Numbered from the stretch's first letter, positions 1-8,411 are shown. The stretch: 64,000 nt of DNA from Gammaproteobacteria bacterium (GCA_015491865.1 WFVD01000013.1:150074-214073), one strand, 5' to 3'. A program made the numbers and translations. Notes: generated by a model from the sequence alone, not told the origin.

Positions 1-1314
1 GCGCTCGAAAACGATCCACAATACCGCGCTGTTGAAGCGGCCTACCACGCCAGCCTTGAGACAAAAAACCAGAGCCGAGCACTGCTCTTTCCATTGATCA
101 ATTTCAGTGCAAACAAGGCCGATAACAGACAGAAAACCCTTGCCTCTGGCTTTTTTTCGCTTGGCACAAAAAAGTTTGACAGCAGCGGTTACACCCTCTC
201 CCTGACCCAGCCTCTGTTTAACTATGATTACTTTATCCAGCTGCGCCAGAGTGATGCCTCGATTGGCGAAGCCAGAGCGAAACTCTCAGCTGCACAACAG
301 GCGTTAATGGTGCGTATTTCAGAGCGCTATTTCGATGCGCTTGCGGCGCTCGATGCGCTTGAATTTGCGCGCGCTGAGAAACGCGCTATTGAACGCCAGC
401 TGGAACAGACACGACAGCGCTTTGAAGTAGGGCTGATTGCCATCACTGATGTCCACGAGGCTCATGCCGCCTATGATCTCATCACGGCACAGGAGATTCT
501 CGCCGAAAACCTGCTCGCCAGTCAGTACGAAGCACTGACCGAAATCACGGGTCATGACTATAAAGCGCTGGCTGTACTGTCGAGCGACACCCCGTTGATC
601 ACCCCGCAGCCGGCCGACATCAATAAATGGGGCGATACGGCTCTTAACCAGAACTTCCAGCTAATCGCCGCTGAATTCGTTTATAGCAGAGCGCTCGAAG
701 AGATCAAACGCCAGCGAGCAGGCCACCTCCCTACATTTGAACTCAACGCTAGCCACATCTACAGCAATTCGAAAGGCGGTAACTTTGGGAATAATGAATC
801 TGAAAACCAGGCGATTGAGCTGCGGCTCAATATGCCGCTTTTTCAGGGCGGGGGCACCAGCGCTCGCGTCCGTCAGGCACACCACCTCGCCGAGCAGTCG
901 CGCGAGAACTTTGAGCAGCAACGCCGCGCAACATTGCGCCAGGCGCGCGATGCTTACCTGAGCGTGCTGGCTGAAATTAACCGCGTCAAAGCGCTGGGGC
1001 AAGCGGTCGTCTCGGCACAAAGCGCGCTCGACGCAACCGAAGCGGGGCTTGAGGTCGGTACTCGCACCACCGTCGATGTGCTCGATGCCCGCCGTGATCT
1101 CTACCGAGCACAGCGCGACCACGCCCGGTCACGCTACGACTACATCCTCCACACACTACGCCTGAAACAGGCCGCAGGCATCCTGAGCAGTGAAGATCTG
1201 AAACAGGTGAATAGCTGGCTGCAACCACCAGTGGCAGCCACTGGAGCGAGCCGCGAAACCCCATCACCCATCGACACCCCAGTGGACATTGAGCAGGTTC
1301 AACCACCCCGGTAA
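1..1314 (+). CDS. TolC-family outer membrane channel protein (5' end cut off)
   Basis: The frame is open from base 1, so the signal peptide and N-terminus lie outside the window; about 437 residues are visible. The protein has the TolC layout: two similar halves, each a beta-strand pair followed by long coiled-coil helices rich in Ala, Gln, Arg and Glu. The recurring helix pattern with VGLI and VGTRTTVDVLDA segments is typical of the family. TolC proteins form trimeric outer membrane and periplasmic tunnels for type I secretion or RND/MFS efflux. The C-terminal tail is Pro/Thr-rich and probably disordered. It precedes LPS core genes in the same direction with a 61 bp gap. An RND pump pair without its own channel lies at 22-26 kb and could use this protein, but that is inference. 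Confidence 0.9.
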   Translation, partial: ALENDPQYRAVEAAYHASLETKNQSRALLFPLINFSANKADNRQKTLASGFFSLGTKKFDSSGYTLSLTQPLFNYDYFIQLRQSDASIGEARAKLSAAQQALMVRISERYFDALAALDALEFARAEKRAIERQLEQTRQRFEVGLIAITDVHEAHAAYDLITAQEILAENLLASQYEALTEITGHDYKALAVLSSDTPLITPQPADINKWGDTALNQNFQLIAAEFVYSRALEEIKRQRAGHLPTFELNASHIYSNSKGGNFGNNESENQAIELRLNMPLFQGGGTSARVRQAHHLAEQSRENFEQQRRATLRQARDAYLSVLAEINRVKALGQAVVSAQSALDATEAGLEVGTRTTVDVLDARRDLYRAQRDHARSRYDYILHTLRLKQAAGILSSEDLKQVNSWLQPPVAATGASRETPSPIDTPVDIEQVQPPR

Positions 1315-1375
1315 ATCGCGGCACCCACCACGCTGACCATGTTAACATCAGCGCTGCTAAACAGATACCAACACC

Positions 1376-2299
1376 ATGACCCGTCAATTCGCCGATTTTC
1401 AGCTTAAACGTTACCTCGCCCCACGCTTCTGGCCCACCTGGCTCGGTCTCGGCGCAATGTGGCTCGCAGCACAACTCCCCTATTCCGCCCAGTTATGGCT
1501 CGGCAGACAGCTCGGCACGGCGACGTTTTATCTGCTTAAAAAAAAGCGCCGCGTGGCTGAGATCAACATCGCACTCTGCTTTCCCGAGCGCTCAAAGGCG
1601 GAGCAGGCGCAGCTGGTTAGAGAGACCTTTCATTCGGTCGGCTGCGGCATTATCGAGGCGGGCTTCTCGTGGTGGGGCAGTGACCGTCGCCTGCGTGCGC
1701 TGGCACATATCGAAGGGGTCGAGCATGTTAACGACGCCTTTGCTCAGGGGAAAGGGGTGCTCCTGCTCGGCGCTCACTACACCTCGCTACTGATGTGCGG
1801 ACGTTTAATGGCGTTCGAAGTGCCGTTCTATGCGGTTGCCAAACGGGCGCACAATCCGCTGTTTGATTCGGTATTGAACCACTACCGCCGCAAACATTTT
1901 GCCGGGCTGATCAACCACACCAACATGCGCGCGATGTTAAAGGCGCTAAAAAGCAACAAGGCGTGCTGGTACGCGCCAGACCAGGATCTCGGTTATGAAA
2001 GCACCATCTTTGCCCCTTTTATGGGGGTGACTGCCGCAACCTTAACCGCCACCGCACGCATTGCACGCGTCACCCACTGTGCGGTTATCCCGATCGATTT
2101 TGAGCGCCTGCCGGGCGGGCAGGGCTACCGCGTCCGTTTCCGTCCGCCGATTGAAGCGTTCCCGAGCGGCGACGAAGTGCGTGATGCCACCACCATCAAT
2201 GCTGCGATTGAAGAACAGGTGCGGCGTGCGCCCAGCCAGTACCTGTGGATTCATCGCCGCTTTAAATCACAGCCTGACCGCAGGAGCCCTTACGAATAA
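1376..2299 (+). CDS. Lipid A late acyltransferase, LpxL/HtrB family
   Basis: This 307-residue protein has the LpxL/LpxM (LPLAT) layout: an N-terminal hydrophobic helix (about residues 20-40), a basic KKKRRVAEIN segment where the family has the RR.A..N motif, and an acyltransferase core with GVLLLGAHYTSLL at about residues 127-139. The family adds a secondary acyl chain to Kdo-lipid IVA on the inner face of the inner membrane. The catalytic motif is normally His-x4-Glu. Here His134 is present but the position of the Glu is Leu139, so activity or chemistry may differ. It sits 3 bp upstream of waaA, consistent with co-expression of lipid A acylation and Kdo transfer. The ATG at 1376 gives a normal family length. 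Confidence 0.88.
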   Translation: MTRQFADFQLKRYLAPRFWPTWLGLGAMWLAAQLPYSAQLWLGRQLGTATFYLLKKKRRVAEINIALCFPERSKAEQAQLVRETFHSVGCGIIEAGFSWWGSDRRLRALAHIEGVEHVNDAFAQGKGVLLLGAHYTSLLMCGRLMAFEVPFYAVAKRAHNPLFDSVLNHYRRKHFAGLINHTNMRAMLKALKSNKACWYAPDQDLGYESTIFAPFMGVTAATLTATARIARVTHCAVIPIDFERLPGGQGYRVRFRPPIEAFPSGDEVRDATTINAAIEEQVRRAPSQYLWIHRRFKSQPDRRSPYE

Positions 2300-2302
2300 G
2301 CC

Positions 2303-3526
2303 ATGTGGCGCTACCATCTGCTATTAACCCTCTTTTCTGTTCCTGCCATCCTCTTCACCGCATGGCAGGCGTGGCAGCAGCGCGACTGGCGCTTTCTGCG
2401 CGAGCGCCTCAGCTTCATCCGCACCTATCATAAAGGCAGCATCTGGGTTCACGCCGCCTCGGTGGGCGAGGTCAACGCTGTGATGCCGCTGATTGATGCA
2501 CTGCTCAGGTGCTACCCCGAGCGGCAGATCACCCTCACCACCAGCACCCCGACGGGCGGTGAGGTGGCGCTAAAACAGCTCCCTACTGGTGCAACACACT
2601 GCTACCTGCCGATCGATTTTAACTGGATGAGCCGCCGTTTCATCGCCTCCCTGCAGCCCTGCTGCGCGCTCATCATGGAGACCGAGCTGTGGCCTCATGT
2701 GTACCGCCACTGTGTGAATAGCGGTGCTGCGCTACTTATCATCAACGGTCGCCTCTCTGAAAAAACTGTTGATGCGCCCGACTGGCTACGCGCCCTCTAC
2801 CCCCATCTGCTGTCGCACGTCACCGCCATCCTCACCCGCTCAGAGGCTGACCGCGAGCGCTACATCGCACTCGGTGCCGCCGCCGACAAAGTGAAAACGG
2901 TCGGTAATCTCAAACTGGTCACACCGACGCACACTCGCGTGGCCACGGTCTCACTCGGCCGCCCTTTTGTGCTCGCCGCCTCCACCCACGACGCTGAAGA
3001 GCTGCGCATTGCGCGCCTGTGGCTATCGATAGCGACGCACCACGGGCGACTGCTGGTGATCGTGCCGCGCCATCCCAGACGCAGCGCGGTCATTCTGCAA
3101 CAGCTGACAGCGCTGAATGGCAACCTTGCGGTGCGTAGCCGAGATGATCTGATTGATGAGACGACCGATATCTACCTCGCTGATACACTAGGTGAACTGC
3201 CTGGGTTTATCGCCGCTGCCGACTTTGTCTTTATCGGCGGCAGCCTGGTGCCGGTCGGCGGGCATAATATTCTAGAGGTGGCCCAACAAGGGAAGGCGGC
3301 GCTGTTTGGGCCACATATGGAGACCTTTAGCGATGAAGCGGCGCTATTGATTGCGGCCCGTGCGGCGATTCAGGTAGATGGTGACGAGATGCTAAAAAAA
3401 CAGATCGAAACGTTGTTGGCCAACCCGGCGGAGGCGCAACGGCTCGGGGAGAACGGGCAGAGAGTGATCGCCGAATGCGGGCATATTCTGCCGGGCTATC
3501 TCAACGAAATTGAGCGCTACCTCTAA
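2303..3526 (+). CDS. waaA: 3-deoxy-D-manno-octulosonic acid (Kdo) transferase
   Basis: This 407-residue protein is WaaA (KdtA), which transfers Kdo from CMP-Kdo to lipid IVA. It has an N-terminal membrane anchor (about residues 4-22), the FLRERLS segment carrying the conserved acidic residue, the WVHAASVGEV motif (about 48-57) and METELWP (about 125-131). The C-terminal GT-B half has FVFIGGSLVPVGGHN followed by LEVA (about 311-329). It follows the acyltransferase by 3 bp with a GGAG ribosome-binding site, so the two are co-transcribed. The next gene, kdkA on the opposite strand, phosphorylates Kdo. WaaA plus KdkA is the combination seen in bacteria that make a single phosphorylated Kdo, so a monofunctional WaaA is likely (inference). 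Confidence 0.96.
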   Translation: MWRYHLLLTLFSVPAILFTAWQAWQQRDWRFLRERLSFIRTYHKGSIWVHAASVGEVNAVMPLIDALLRCYPERQITLTTSTPTGGEVALKQLPTGATHCYLPIDFNWMSRRFIASLQPCCALIMETELWPHVYRHCVNSGAALLIINGRLSEKTVDAPDWLRALYPHLLSHVTAILTRSEADRERYIALGAAADKVKTVGNLKLVTPTHTRVATVSLGRPFVLAASTHDAEELRIARLWLSIATHHGRLLVIVPRHPRRSAVILQQLTALNGNLAVRSRDDLIDETTDIYLADTLGELPGFIAAADFVFIGGSLVPVGGHNILEVAQQGKAALFGPHMETFSDEAALLIAARAAIQVDGDEMLKKQIETLLANPAEAQRLGENGQRVIAECGHILPGYLNEIERYL

Positions 3527-3553
3527 TTCGCCTGCCAGGCCCCTGGTCGCCTG

Positions 3554-4273
3554 CTAAGCCGCGTTATAAATCCGCACCAGCAATGACCAGTCCGCATCAG
3601 TAAACGCAAAATCGTCACCTTCAAGCTGCTTTAGTTTATTGAGTGAACGCAGCAGCCGCGCCAGATTCTGTTGCTGCCAGCCGCTCGCCGGCCTGCGCAC
3701 CGCCCCTTTATCAAAGTCGATCAGATAGACCTCATCCTGCACATCGAGCAGGATGTTGTGTGCATTAAGATCTGAATGATAGACACCCAATGTATGAAAA
3801 CGGTAGAGTGTGTAGGCGACCTTCGACCAGACCATCTCGTCGAGCGGCCCCTGACGCAGACGCTGCGCCAGTGAGACGCTATTGGGGATGCACTGCGTCA
3901 CCAGATCGGCACGGTAACAGAGTCCCCGCCGCACCACTCGCGCCGCCACCGGCAGCGGTACCGGTAACCCCATCGCATGCAGCTTTTCCAAAAGGTGCCA
4001 CTCACGCCACGCCCGGGTGCGCTGCAGGCCGCTCCAGAAATAGCAGTCTTTCGCCAGCGCAGCGATCTTTCCGCCACGGCGAAAATGGCGCAGCACCAGC
4101 AGCTCCCCTTCGTGCTGGAAAAAAAAGGTGTTGCCCCGCCCCTGCGCTGTACCGCGCAACACCCCACGCGCCTGTAACTGGTCGGGATCAAAGCTAAACG
4201 CCTCAATGTTTGCGATACGCTCAACATCGTATAGGATGTGCTGATTATCAACTGTGGTTTCACAAGGTTTCAT
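3554..4273 (-). CDS. kdkA: Kdo kinase (3-deoxy-D-manno-octulosonic acid kinase)
   Basis: This 239-residue kinase matches KdkA, which phosphorylates Kdo at O-4 on Kdo-lipid IVA using ATP. Visible kinase-like motifs are the N-terminal HILYD, the catalytic loop HSDLNAHNILL (about residues 167-177) and the metal-binding LIDFDKGAVRRP (about 184-195). It runs against its neighbours: convergent with waaA (27 bp gap) and divergent from the next GT9 gene, with only 3 bp between the two start codons. Its promoter must therefore lie inside the GT9 coding region. KdkA implies an inner core with one Kdo whose second position carries phosphate, as in Haemophilus and Bordetella (family knowledge). Confidence 0.94.
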   Translation of the reverse strand: MKPCETTVDNQHILYDVERIANIEAFSFDPDQLQARGVLRGTAQGRGNTFFFQHEGELLVLRHFRRGGKIAALAKDCYFWSGLQRTRAWREWHLLEKLHAMGLPVPLPVAARVVRRGLCYRADLVTQCIPNSVSLAQRLRQGPLDEMVWSKVAYTLYRFHTLGVYHSDLNAHNILLDVQDEVYLIDFDKGAVRRPASGWQQQNLARLLRSLNKLKQLEGDDFAFTDADWSLLVRIYNAA

Positions 4274-4276
4274 TAC

Positions 4277-5329
4277 ATGTCGCTGCCATTCAGTTCGGCA
4301 CCCGCTAATATCTGTCTGCTACGTCTCTCGGCTGTGGGCGATGTCTGCCACGCACTGCCACTGGTGCGCACGATTCAGGCCGCGTGGCCGGAAACAAAAA
4401 TCACCTGGATCATCGGCCGCCTTGAAGCGAGCCTGATCGGCGACATCCCCGGTATCGAGTTTATCATCTTTGACAAGTCACGCGGCGTTGCTGCCTTCCG
4501 CTCATTCAGCGCGACCATGAAGGGGCGCCATTTCGATCTGTTACTGCACCTGCAGATGTCACTGCGCGCCAGCCTCCTCAGCCTGCTGGTGCCGACCCGA
4601 GTTCGCCTCGGCTTTGACCGCAAACGGGCCAAGGACCTGCAGTGGCTCTTCACCAACCATAAGATTGCACACCAGCCGCGGCAACATGTGGTCGATAGTT
4701 TTTTCTGTTTTGCCGAAGCCATGGGCATTAAAGAGAGAGTGCTTGCGTGGGACATCCCAGTCCCACCTGAAGCGCAACAATTCTGCGCACAATATCTCAC
4801 CAATGACGGCCGCAAGCTGTTGGTGATTAGCCCCTGCTCCAGCATGAGCTACCGCAACTGGAACGCGGCGGGCTATGCCGCCGTCGCCGATTATGCGGCC
4901 GAAAAACATCACATGCAGGTGGTGATCAGCGGCGGCCCGACGCCAATCGAACGGCAATATGGTGAAGAGATTTCGCAACGCTGCCAGCACAGGCCTCTCA
5001 ATCTGGTCGGTAAAACGGATCTGAAACAGCTGCTGGCACTGCTTGATCGCGCTACAGTCGTCGTCGCCCCTGATTCCGGCCCGGCACACATGGCAACAGC
5101 GGTTAATACCCCTGTCATTGGCCTCTACGCCACCACCAATCCGGATCGTGCACGCCCCTACCTGAGCGCTGAATATGTCGCCAGCCGATACCCTGAGGCG
5201 ATCAAGAAGAAGTACCAGAAACAGATCGATGAGCTCCCATGGGGTAGGCGCGTACGTGATGAAGGGACGATGGATCTGATCACCAGCGATGAGGTGTGTG
5301 CACTGCTCGACAAGGTCGTCAGCCGATGA
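4277..5329 (+). CDS. Glycosyltransferase family 9 (heptosyltransferase-like)
   Basis: This 350-residue GT9 enzyme resembles WaaC/WaaF ADP-heptose:LPS heptosyltransferases. It has the N-terminal ICLLRLSAVGDVCHALP motif (about residues 10-26) and the C-terminal nucleotide-sugar site VVVAPDSGPAHMATA (about 263-277) followed by PVIGLYATTNP. GT9 enzymes act on the inner face of the inner membrane and extend the Kdo-lipid A core with heptose. I prefer the ATG at 4277 to an upstream in-frame ATG at 4238, because the latter would overlap kdkA and add residues the family lacks. It overlaps the next GT9 gene by 4 bp (ATGA). It may be heptosyltransferase I, as a clear WaaF lies at 11.2 kb, but this is not certain. 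Confidence 0.88.
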   Translation: MSLPFSSAPANICLLRLSAVGDVCHALPLVRTIQAAWPETKITWIIGRLEASLIGDIPGIEFIIFDKSRGVAAFRSFSATMKGRHFDLLLHLQMSLRASLLSLLVPTRVRLGFDRKRAKDLQWLFTNHKIAHQPRQHVVDSFFCFAEAMGIKERVLAWDIPVPPEAQQFCAQYLTNDGRKLLVISPCSSMSYRNWNAAGYAAVADYAAEKHHMQVVISGGPTPIERQYGEEISQRCQHRPLNLVGKTDLKQLLALLDRATVVVAPDSGPAHMATAVNTPVIGLYATTNPDRARPYLSAEYVASRYPEAIKKKYQKQIDELPWGRRVRDEGTMDLITSDEVCALLDKVVSR

Positions 5330-6363
5330 TTAAGCACCCACCACGTAAGCTGCTGGTCGTACGCAACGACAAACTCGGTGACTTTATGCTGGCGCTGCCG
5401 TGCCTGAACCTGCTGCGTGCTGCGCTACCGGCGTGTGAAATTCAGGTGCTGGTACCGAAATATACTGAGTCGATAGCGCTGACGCTGCCCGCAGTCGATG
5501 GCGCCCTGATCGACCCCGGTGAAGCGGCCTCTTTCGCCGAACAGCGTGCGCTGTTTCACCAGATCAGACAGCAAAAGTACGACGCCCTGCTGACACTCTA
5601 CTCCACCCCGCGTATCGGGTTGACCACCGCTCGCGCAGGGATCCCGTACCGCATCGCCCCCGCCACCGGTGTGGCGCAGTTTCTCTATAATCACCGCCTG
5701 ACGCAGCGCCGTTCGCGTTCGGAAAAGCCTGAATATATCTATAATCTGGATCTCGGCTTTCAGCTGCTCGCCGACCACGGCATTCATAGCGCAACTCTAC
5801 CGACAGCGCCACACCTCACCTTCGACCGTGACGAAATCGCAACCCTTCACACTACGTTCTGCGATGAGCACAATATTGACGCCAGCCATCGGCTCATCTT
5901 CATTCACGCGGGTAGTGGCGGTTCGGCCAACAACCTCAGCATCGAACAGTTTGCCGCGCTGGCGAAACGGCTGCGTACAGCGAACGGCCACACCATCGTG
6001 CTCAGTGCGGGGCCTGGCGAAGTGACAGAGGCGGCGCAGCTCGCCTCACAGCTAGGTAGTGAGGTGGCGCATACGCTCTATATCTCTCGCGATGGGCTCC
6101 CCGCCTTCGCCCGGCATATCGCCTTTGCCGACCTTTTTATCAGCGGCTCGACCGGGCCGCTGCATATTGCCGGCGCGCTCAACTGCCATACAGCGGCCTT
6201 TTACACCCGTCGCCGCTCCGCCACCGCACTACGCTGGCAAACCTGTAACAGTGGAGACCGCCGCCTGGCCTTCTCTGCAGCGCTGGATGCCGAAGCAGAA
6301 GATATGTCGAGCATCGACATCGCGGCTGCGGCCGATCAGATCAACCGCCAATTTTTGGGCTAA
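5326..6363 (+). CDS. Glycosyltransferase family 9 (heptosyltransferase-like)
   Basis: This 345-residue GT9 enzyme is translationally coupled to the preceding one through an ATGA overlap. Landmarks are KLLVVRNDKLGDFMLALP near the N-terminus, FIHAGSGGSANNLS in the middle, and the donor-site segment DLFISGSTGPLHIAGAL near the C-terminus, where Ser/Thr replaces the more usual DSG. It resembles the more distant GT9 members that add later core heptoses or other residues rather than WaaC/WaaF proper. The likely substrate is an ADP-heptose or a related sugar (family inference). The ATG at 5326 is chosen because it gives the coupled overlap and puts the Rossmann strand at residue 8. A 126 bp gap separates it from the kdsA-like gene. 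Confidence 0.85.
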   Translation: MIKHPPRKLLVVRNDKLGDFMLALPCLNLLRAALPACEIQVLVPKYTESIALTLPAVDGALIDPGEAASFAEQRALFHQIRQQKYDALLTLYSTPRIGLTTARAGIPYRIAPATGVAQFLYNHRLTQRRSRSEKPEYIYNLDLGFQLLADHGIHSATLPTAPHLTFDRDEIATLHTTFCDEHNIDASHRLIFIHAGSGGSANNLSIEQFAALAKRLRTANGHTIVLSAGPGEVTEAAQLASQLGSEVAHTLYISRDGLPAFARHIAFADLFISGSTGPLHIAGALNCHTAAFYTRRRSATALRWQTCNSGDRRLAFSAALDAEAEDMSSIDIAAAADQINRQFLG

Positions 6364-6444
6364 CTGATTCGAGCTAAGATCAAATAACCGCAATTAGTCA
6401 CACATCCGGGCAGAAAAACGTTAAAATTGCCCCGTTTGTCAACA

Positions 6445-6460
6445 TGAGGCCAGCGCCTCA
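6445..6460. other. Short perfect hairpin upstream of kdsA-like gene
   Basis: TGAGGC and GCCTCA form a 6 bp perfect stem around a CAGC loop, 30 bp upstream of the kdsA-like ATG. No T-tract follows, so it is a weak terminator candidate at best. It could be an operator or a leader hairpin. The rest of the 126 bp gap shows only an AT-rich stretch close to the start codon. Confidence 0.3.
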
Positions 6461-6489
6461 ATACCATTATTTATAGATAGAACTGAGCA

Positions 6490-7326
6490 ATGACCCAAAA
6501 AAAACATGTACAAGTCGGTAACGTAGATTGTGGCGGCGATGATCTTTTTCTGATCTCCGGCCCCTGTGTAATCGAAGACGAATCGCTGATGATGCGGACA
6601 GCGGAGAGACTTAAACTCCTCTGTGAAAAGCTTAACATGCCGTTGATTTACAAATCATCGTTTATGAAGGATAACCGCAGCTCGATTGAATTTCCGATGG
6701 GCCCCGGCCCTGAAGAGGGGCTCAAAATCCTTGAGCGGGTGAAAAAAGAATTCGATCTGCCACTGCTCACCGATGTCCATTACCCGGAGCAGATCGGCAT
6801 GGCAGCCGAAGTGGTCGATGTCATCCAGATCCCGGCCTATCTCTGCATGCAGACCACGCTGGTCACCGAGGCTGCCAGGAGTGGCAAGGTGGTCAATCTG
6901 AAACATGGCCAGTTCCTTGCGCCTGAGAACATGGCGAAGCCCGCGCAGAAGGTTGTTGATTCTGGTTCAGAAAAAATTCTGCTCACTGAGCGCGGCTACA
7001 CCTTCGGTTACAATGACCTGATTGTTGACCCACGCAGCTTCTATCTGATGCGTCAGATCGGTTATCCCGTGATCTTTGACATCACCCACAGCATTCGCAA
7101 ATACGGCATCCCCAGCAAAGATCCGAAAGGGAGCACCCGTGAGTTTCTGCCAACACTCTCACGCGCAGGTGTTGCCGCGGGTGTTGATGGGATCTTTGTT
7201 GAGACCCACCCCAATCCACCTGAGGCGCACTGCGATGCGGCTAGTCAATACTATCTGGATGAGATGGAAGCGTTCCTGAAGCCGCTGCTTGAGATTCACG
7301 CCATCGCCAGAGAGTACCAGGATTAA
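6490..7326 (+). CDS. kdsA: KdsA-type 3-deoxy-8-phosphooctulonate synthase, atypical active site
   Basis: This 278-residue protein aligns almost column by column with KdsA, which condenses phosphoenolpyruvate with arabinose-5-phosphate to give Kdo-8-phosphate. Conserved parts are LISGPCVIE (21-29), KSSFMKDNRSS (55-65), GPGPEEGL (71-78), TDVHYPEQ (94-101) and ERGYTFGYNDLIVD. Cys26 sits where the metal-independent E. coli enzyme has Asn26, so this belongs to the metal-dependent class. Two changes are unusual: the RQTD motif of KdsA is MQTT (120-123), and Arg70 of the E. coli enzyme is Met70. It leads a probable operon with the transaldolase-CBS and KdsC-like genes. A close relative making a different ulosonate is possible. 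Confidence 0.88.
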   Translation: MTQKKHVQVGNVDCGGDDLFLISGPCVIEDESLMMRTAERLKLLCEKLNMPLIYKSSFMKDNRSSIEFPMGPGPEEGLKILERVKKEFDLPLLTDVHYPEQIGMAAEVVDVIQIPAYLCMQTTLVTEAARSGKVVNLKHGQFLAPENMAKPAQKVVDSGSEKILLTERGYTFGYNDLIVDPRSFYLMRQIGYPVIFDITHSIRKYGIPSKDPKGSTREFLPTLSRAGVAAGVDGIFVETHPNPPEAHCDAASQYYLDEMEAFLKPLLEIHAIAREYQD

Positions 7327-7378
7327 GCGCCATACCCATTTTCAGCTTTAAATTCTAAATTATTGAGGACCCCCCAAC

Positions 7379-8404
7379 ATGGATCTATATCTTGACTCGG
7401 TTGACCTGAAAGAGATTGAAGAAGCGTTTCAGCTAGGCTTCTTAAAAGGACTGACCACCACCCCGACCTTCATGCATCGTCACGGCATTACCGATATTGA
7501 CGGCGCCATCGTTAAACTTTCAGGCATGGTACCTGAGATCCAGGTTGAGGCGCTGGGTGAGACCCACGATGAGATCATTGCTGAAGCACACCGCCTGCTG
7601 GAGTTGCCGTTAAAGAGCAAGCCGGTCTTCAAGATCCCCGTCTCTACCATTGGCCTGCAGGCGTGCAACACGCTGGCGAAAGAGGGACACAAGGTGAATG
7701 TCCACCTGATTTACACCTTGAACCAGGCCTATATGGCGATGGCAGCGGGTGCGGCTTACGTCTGCCCGCTGGCAGGTCGTCTGCAGGATCAGGGGCACGA
7801 TGCCATTACGCTTTATGAGCAGGCCGCCAGTATCGTCTCAAAATATAACTACGACACCAAGATCATGTTTTCATCTGTACGTTACCCTGAACATGTGCGT
7901 CAGGCGATGCTCGCTGGTGTTCATGTCTGCACCGCACCGTGGGGAGTGATCAAGCGTCTTTGTGACAATGAACTCACCGCAGTCGGCTCAAGCCAGTTCT
8001 TTGAACATACACGCCTGATGACGCTGAAGGTCAAAGATGTGCTGGGCGATGCAAACCCCACCTGCGAACTTTCAGAGACCGTTTCCCAGGCGATGATCAA
8101 GATGACCGAGTCAAAACTCGGCTCCGTTACCATCATCGATGGTTCAGGCAATATCGCCGGCATCTTTACCGATGGTGACATTCGCCGCATGCTCCAGGAT
8201 TCGGGTAGCGCACTGCTGGACAAGAAGCTTTCTGAACTGGACTTCACCACGACACCGATCACGGTCAACGCGGAAAGCCTGCTGGTTGAGGCGGTTAACA
8301 CCTTTAATGAACGCAAAGTCGATAACATTATCGTGGTCGAAAACAACACCCCGGTTGGCATCCTTGATATTCAGGATCTGGTTAAAATGGGGCTGCTGGG
8401 CTAA
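7379..8404 (+). CDS. Transaldolase/fructose-6-phosphate-aldolase domain fused to a KdsD-type CBS pair
   Basis: This 341-residue protein is a two-part fusion. Residues 1-220 form a transaldolase/FsaA-like barrel that aligns without gaps to E. coli FsaA through much of its length: Asp6, Schiff-base Lys85 (VFKIPVS), Arg134 and Ser166 are kept, while FsaA Asn28 is Thr and Tyr131 is Leu. Residues 225-341 are two CBS domains closely resembling the C-terminal half of arabinose-5-phosphate isomerase KdsD, including GIFTDGDIRRML (261-272) and the closing DLVKMGLL. KdsD normally has an SIS isomerase domain in front of this pair. It lies between KdsA and KdsC homologues, so the inferred job is aldol formation of arabinose-5-phosphate from a C2 donor and glyceraldehyde-3-phosphate, possibly gated by a ligand on the CBS pair. 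The fold assignment is firm; the reaction is not. Confidence 0.85.
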   Translation: MDLYLDSVDLKEIEEAFQLGFLKGLTTTPTFMHRHGITDIDGAIVKLSGMVPEIQVEALGETHDEIIAEAHRLLELPLKSKPVFKIPVSTIGLQACNTLAKEGHKVNVHLIYTLNQAYMAMAAGAAYVCPLAGRLQDQGHDAITLYEQAASIVSKYNYDTKIMFSSVRYPEHVRQAMLAGVHVCTAPWGVIKRLCDNELTAVGSSQFFEHTRLMTLKVKDVLGDANPTCELSETVSQAMIKMTESKLGSVTIIDGSGNIAGIFTDGDIRRMLQDSGSALLDKKLSELDFTTTPITVNAESLLVEAVNTFNERKVDNIIVVENNTPVGILDIQDLVKMGLLG

Positions 8405-8411
8405 ACCCAGC
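8395..8411 (+). other. Hairpin spanning the stop codon of the transaldolase-CBS gene
   Basis: GCTGGG and CCCAGC form a perfect 6 bp stem around CTAAA, overlapping the TAA stop and ending 7 bp before the TTG start proposed for the next gene. There is no T-tract. It may influence translation of the downstream phosphatase gene, whose start is weak. Confidence 0.35.
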
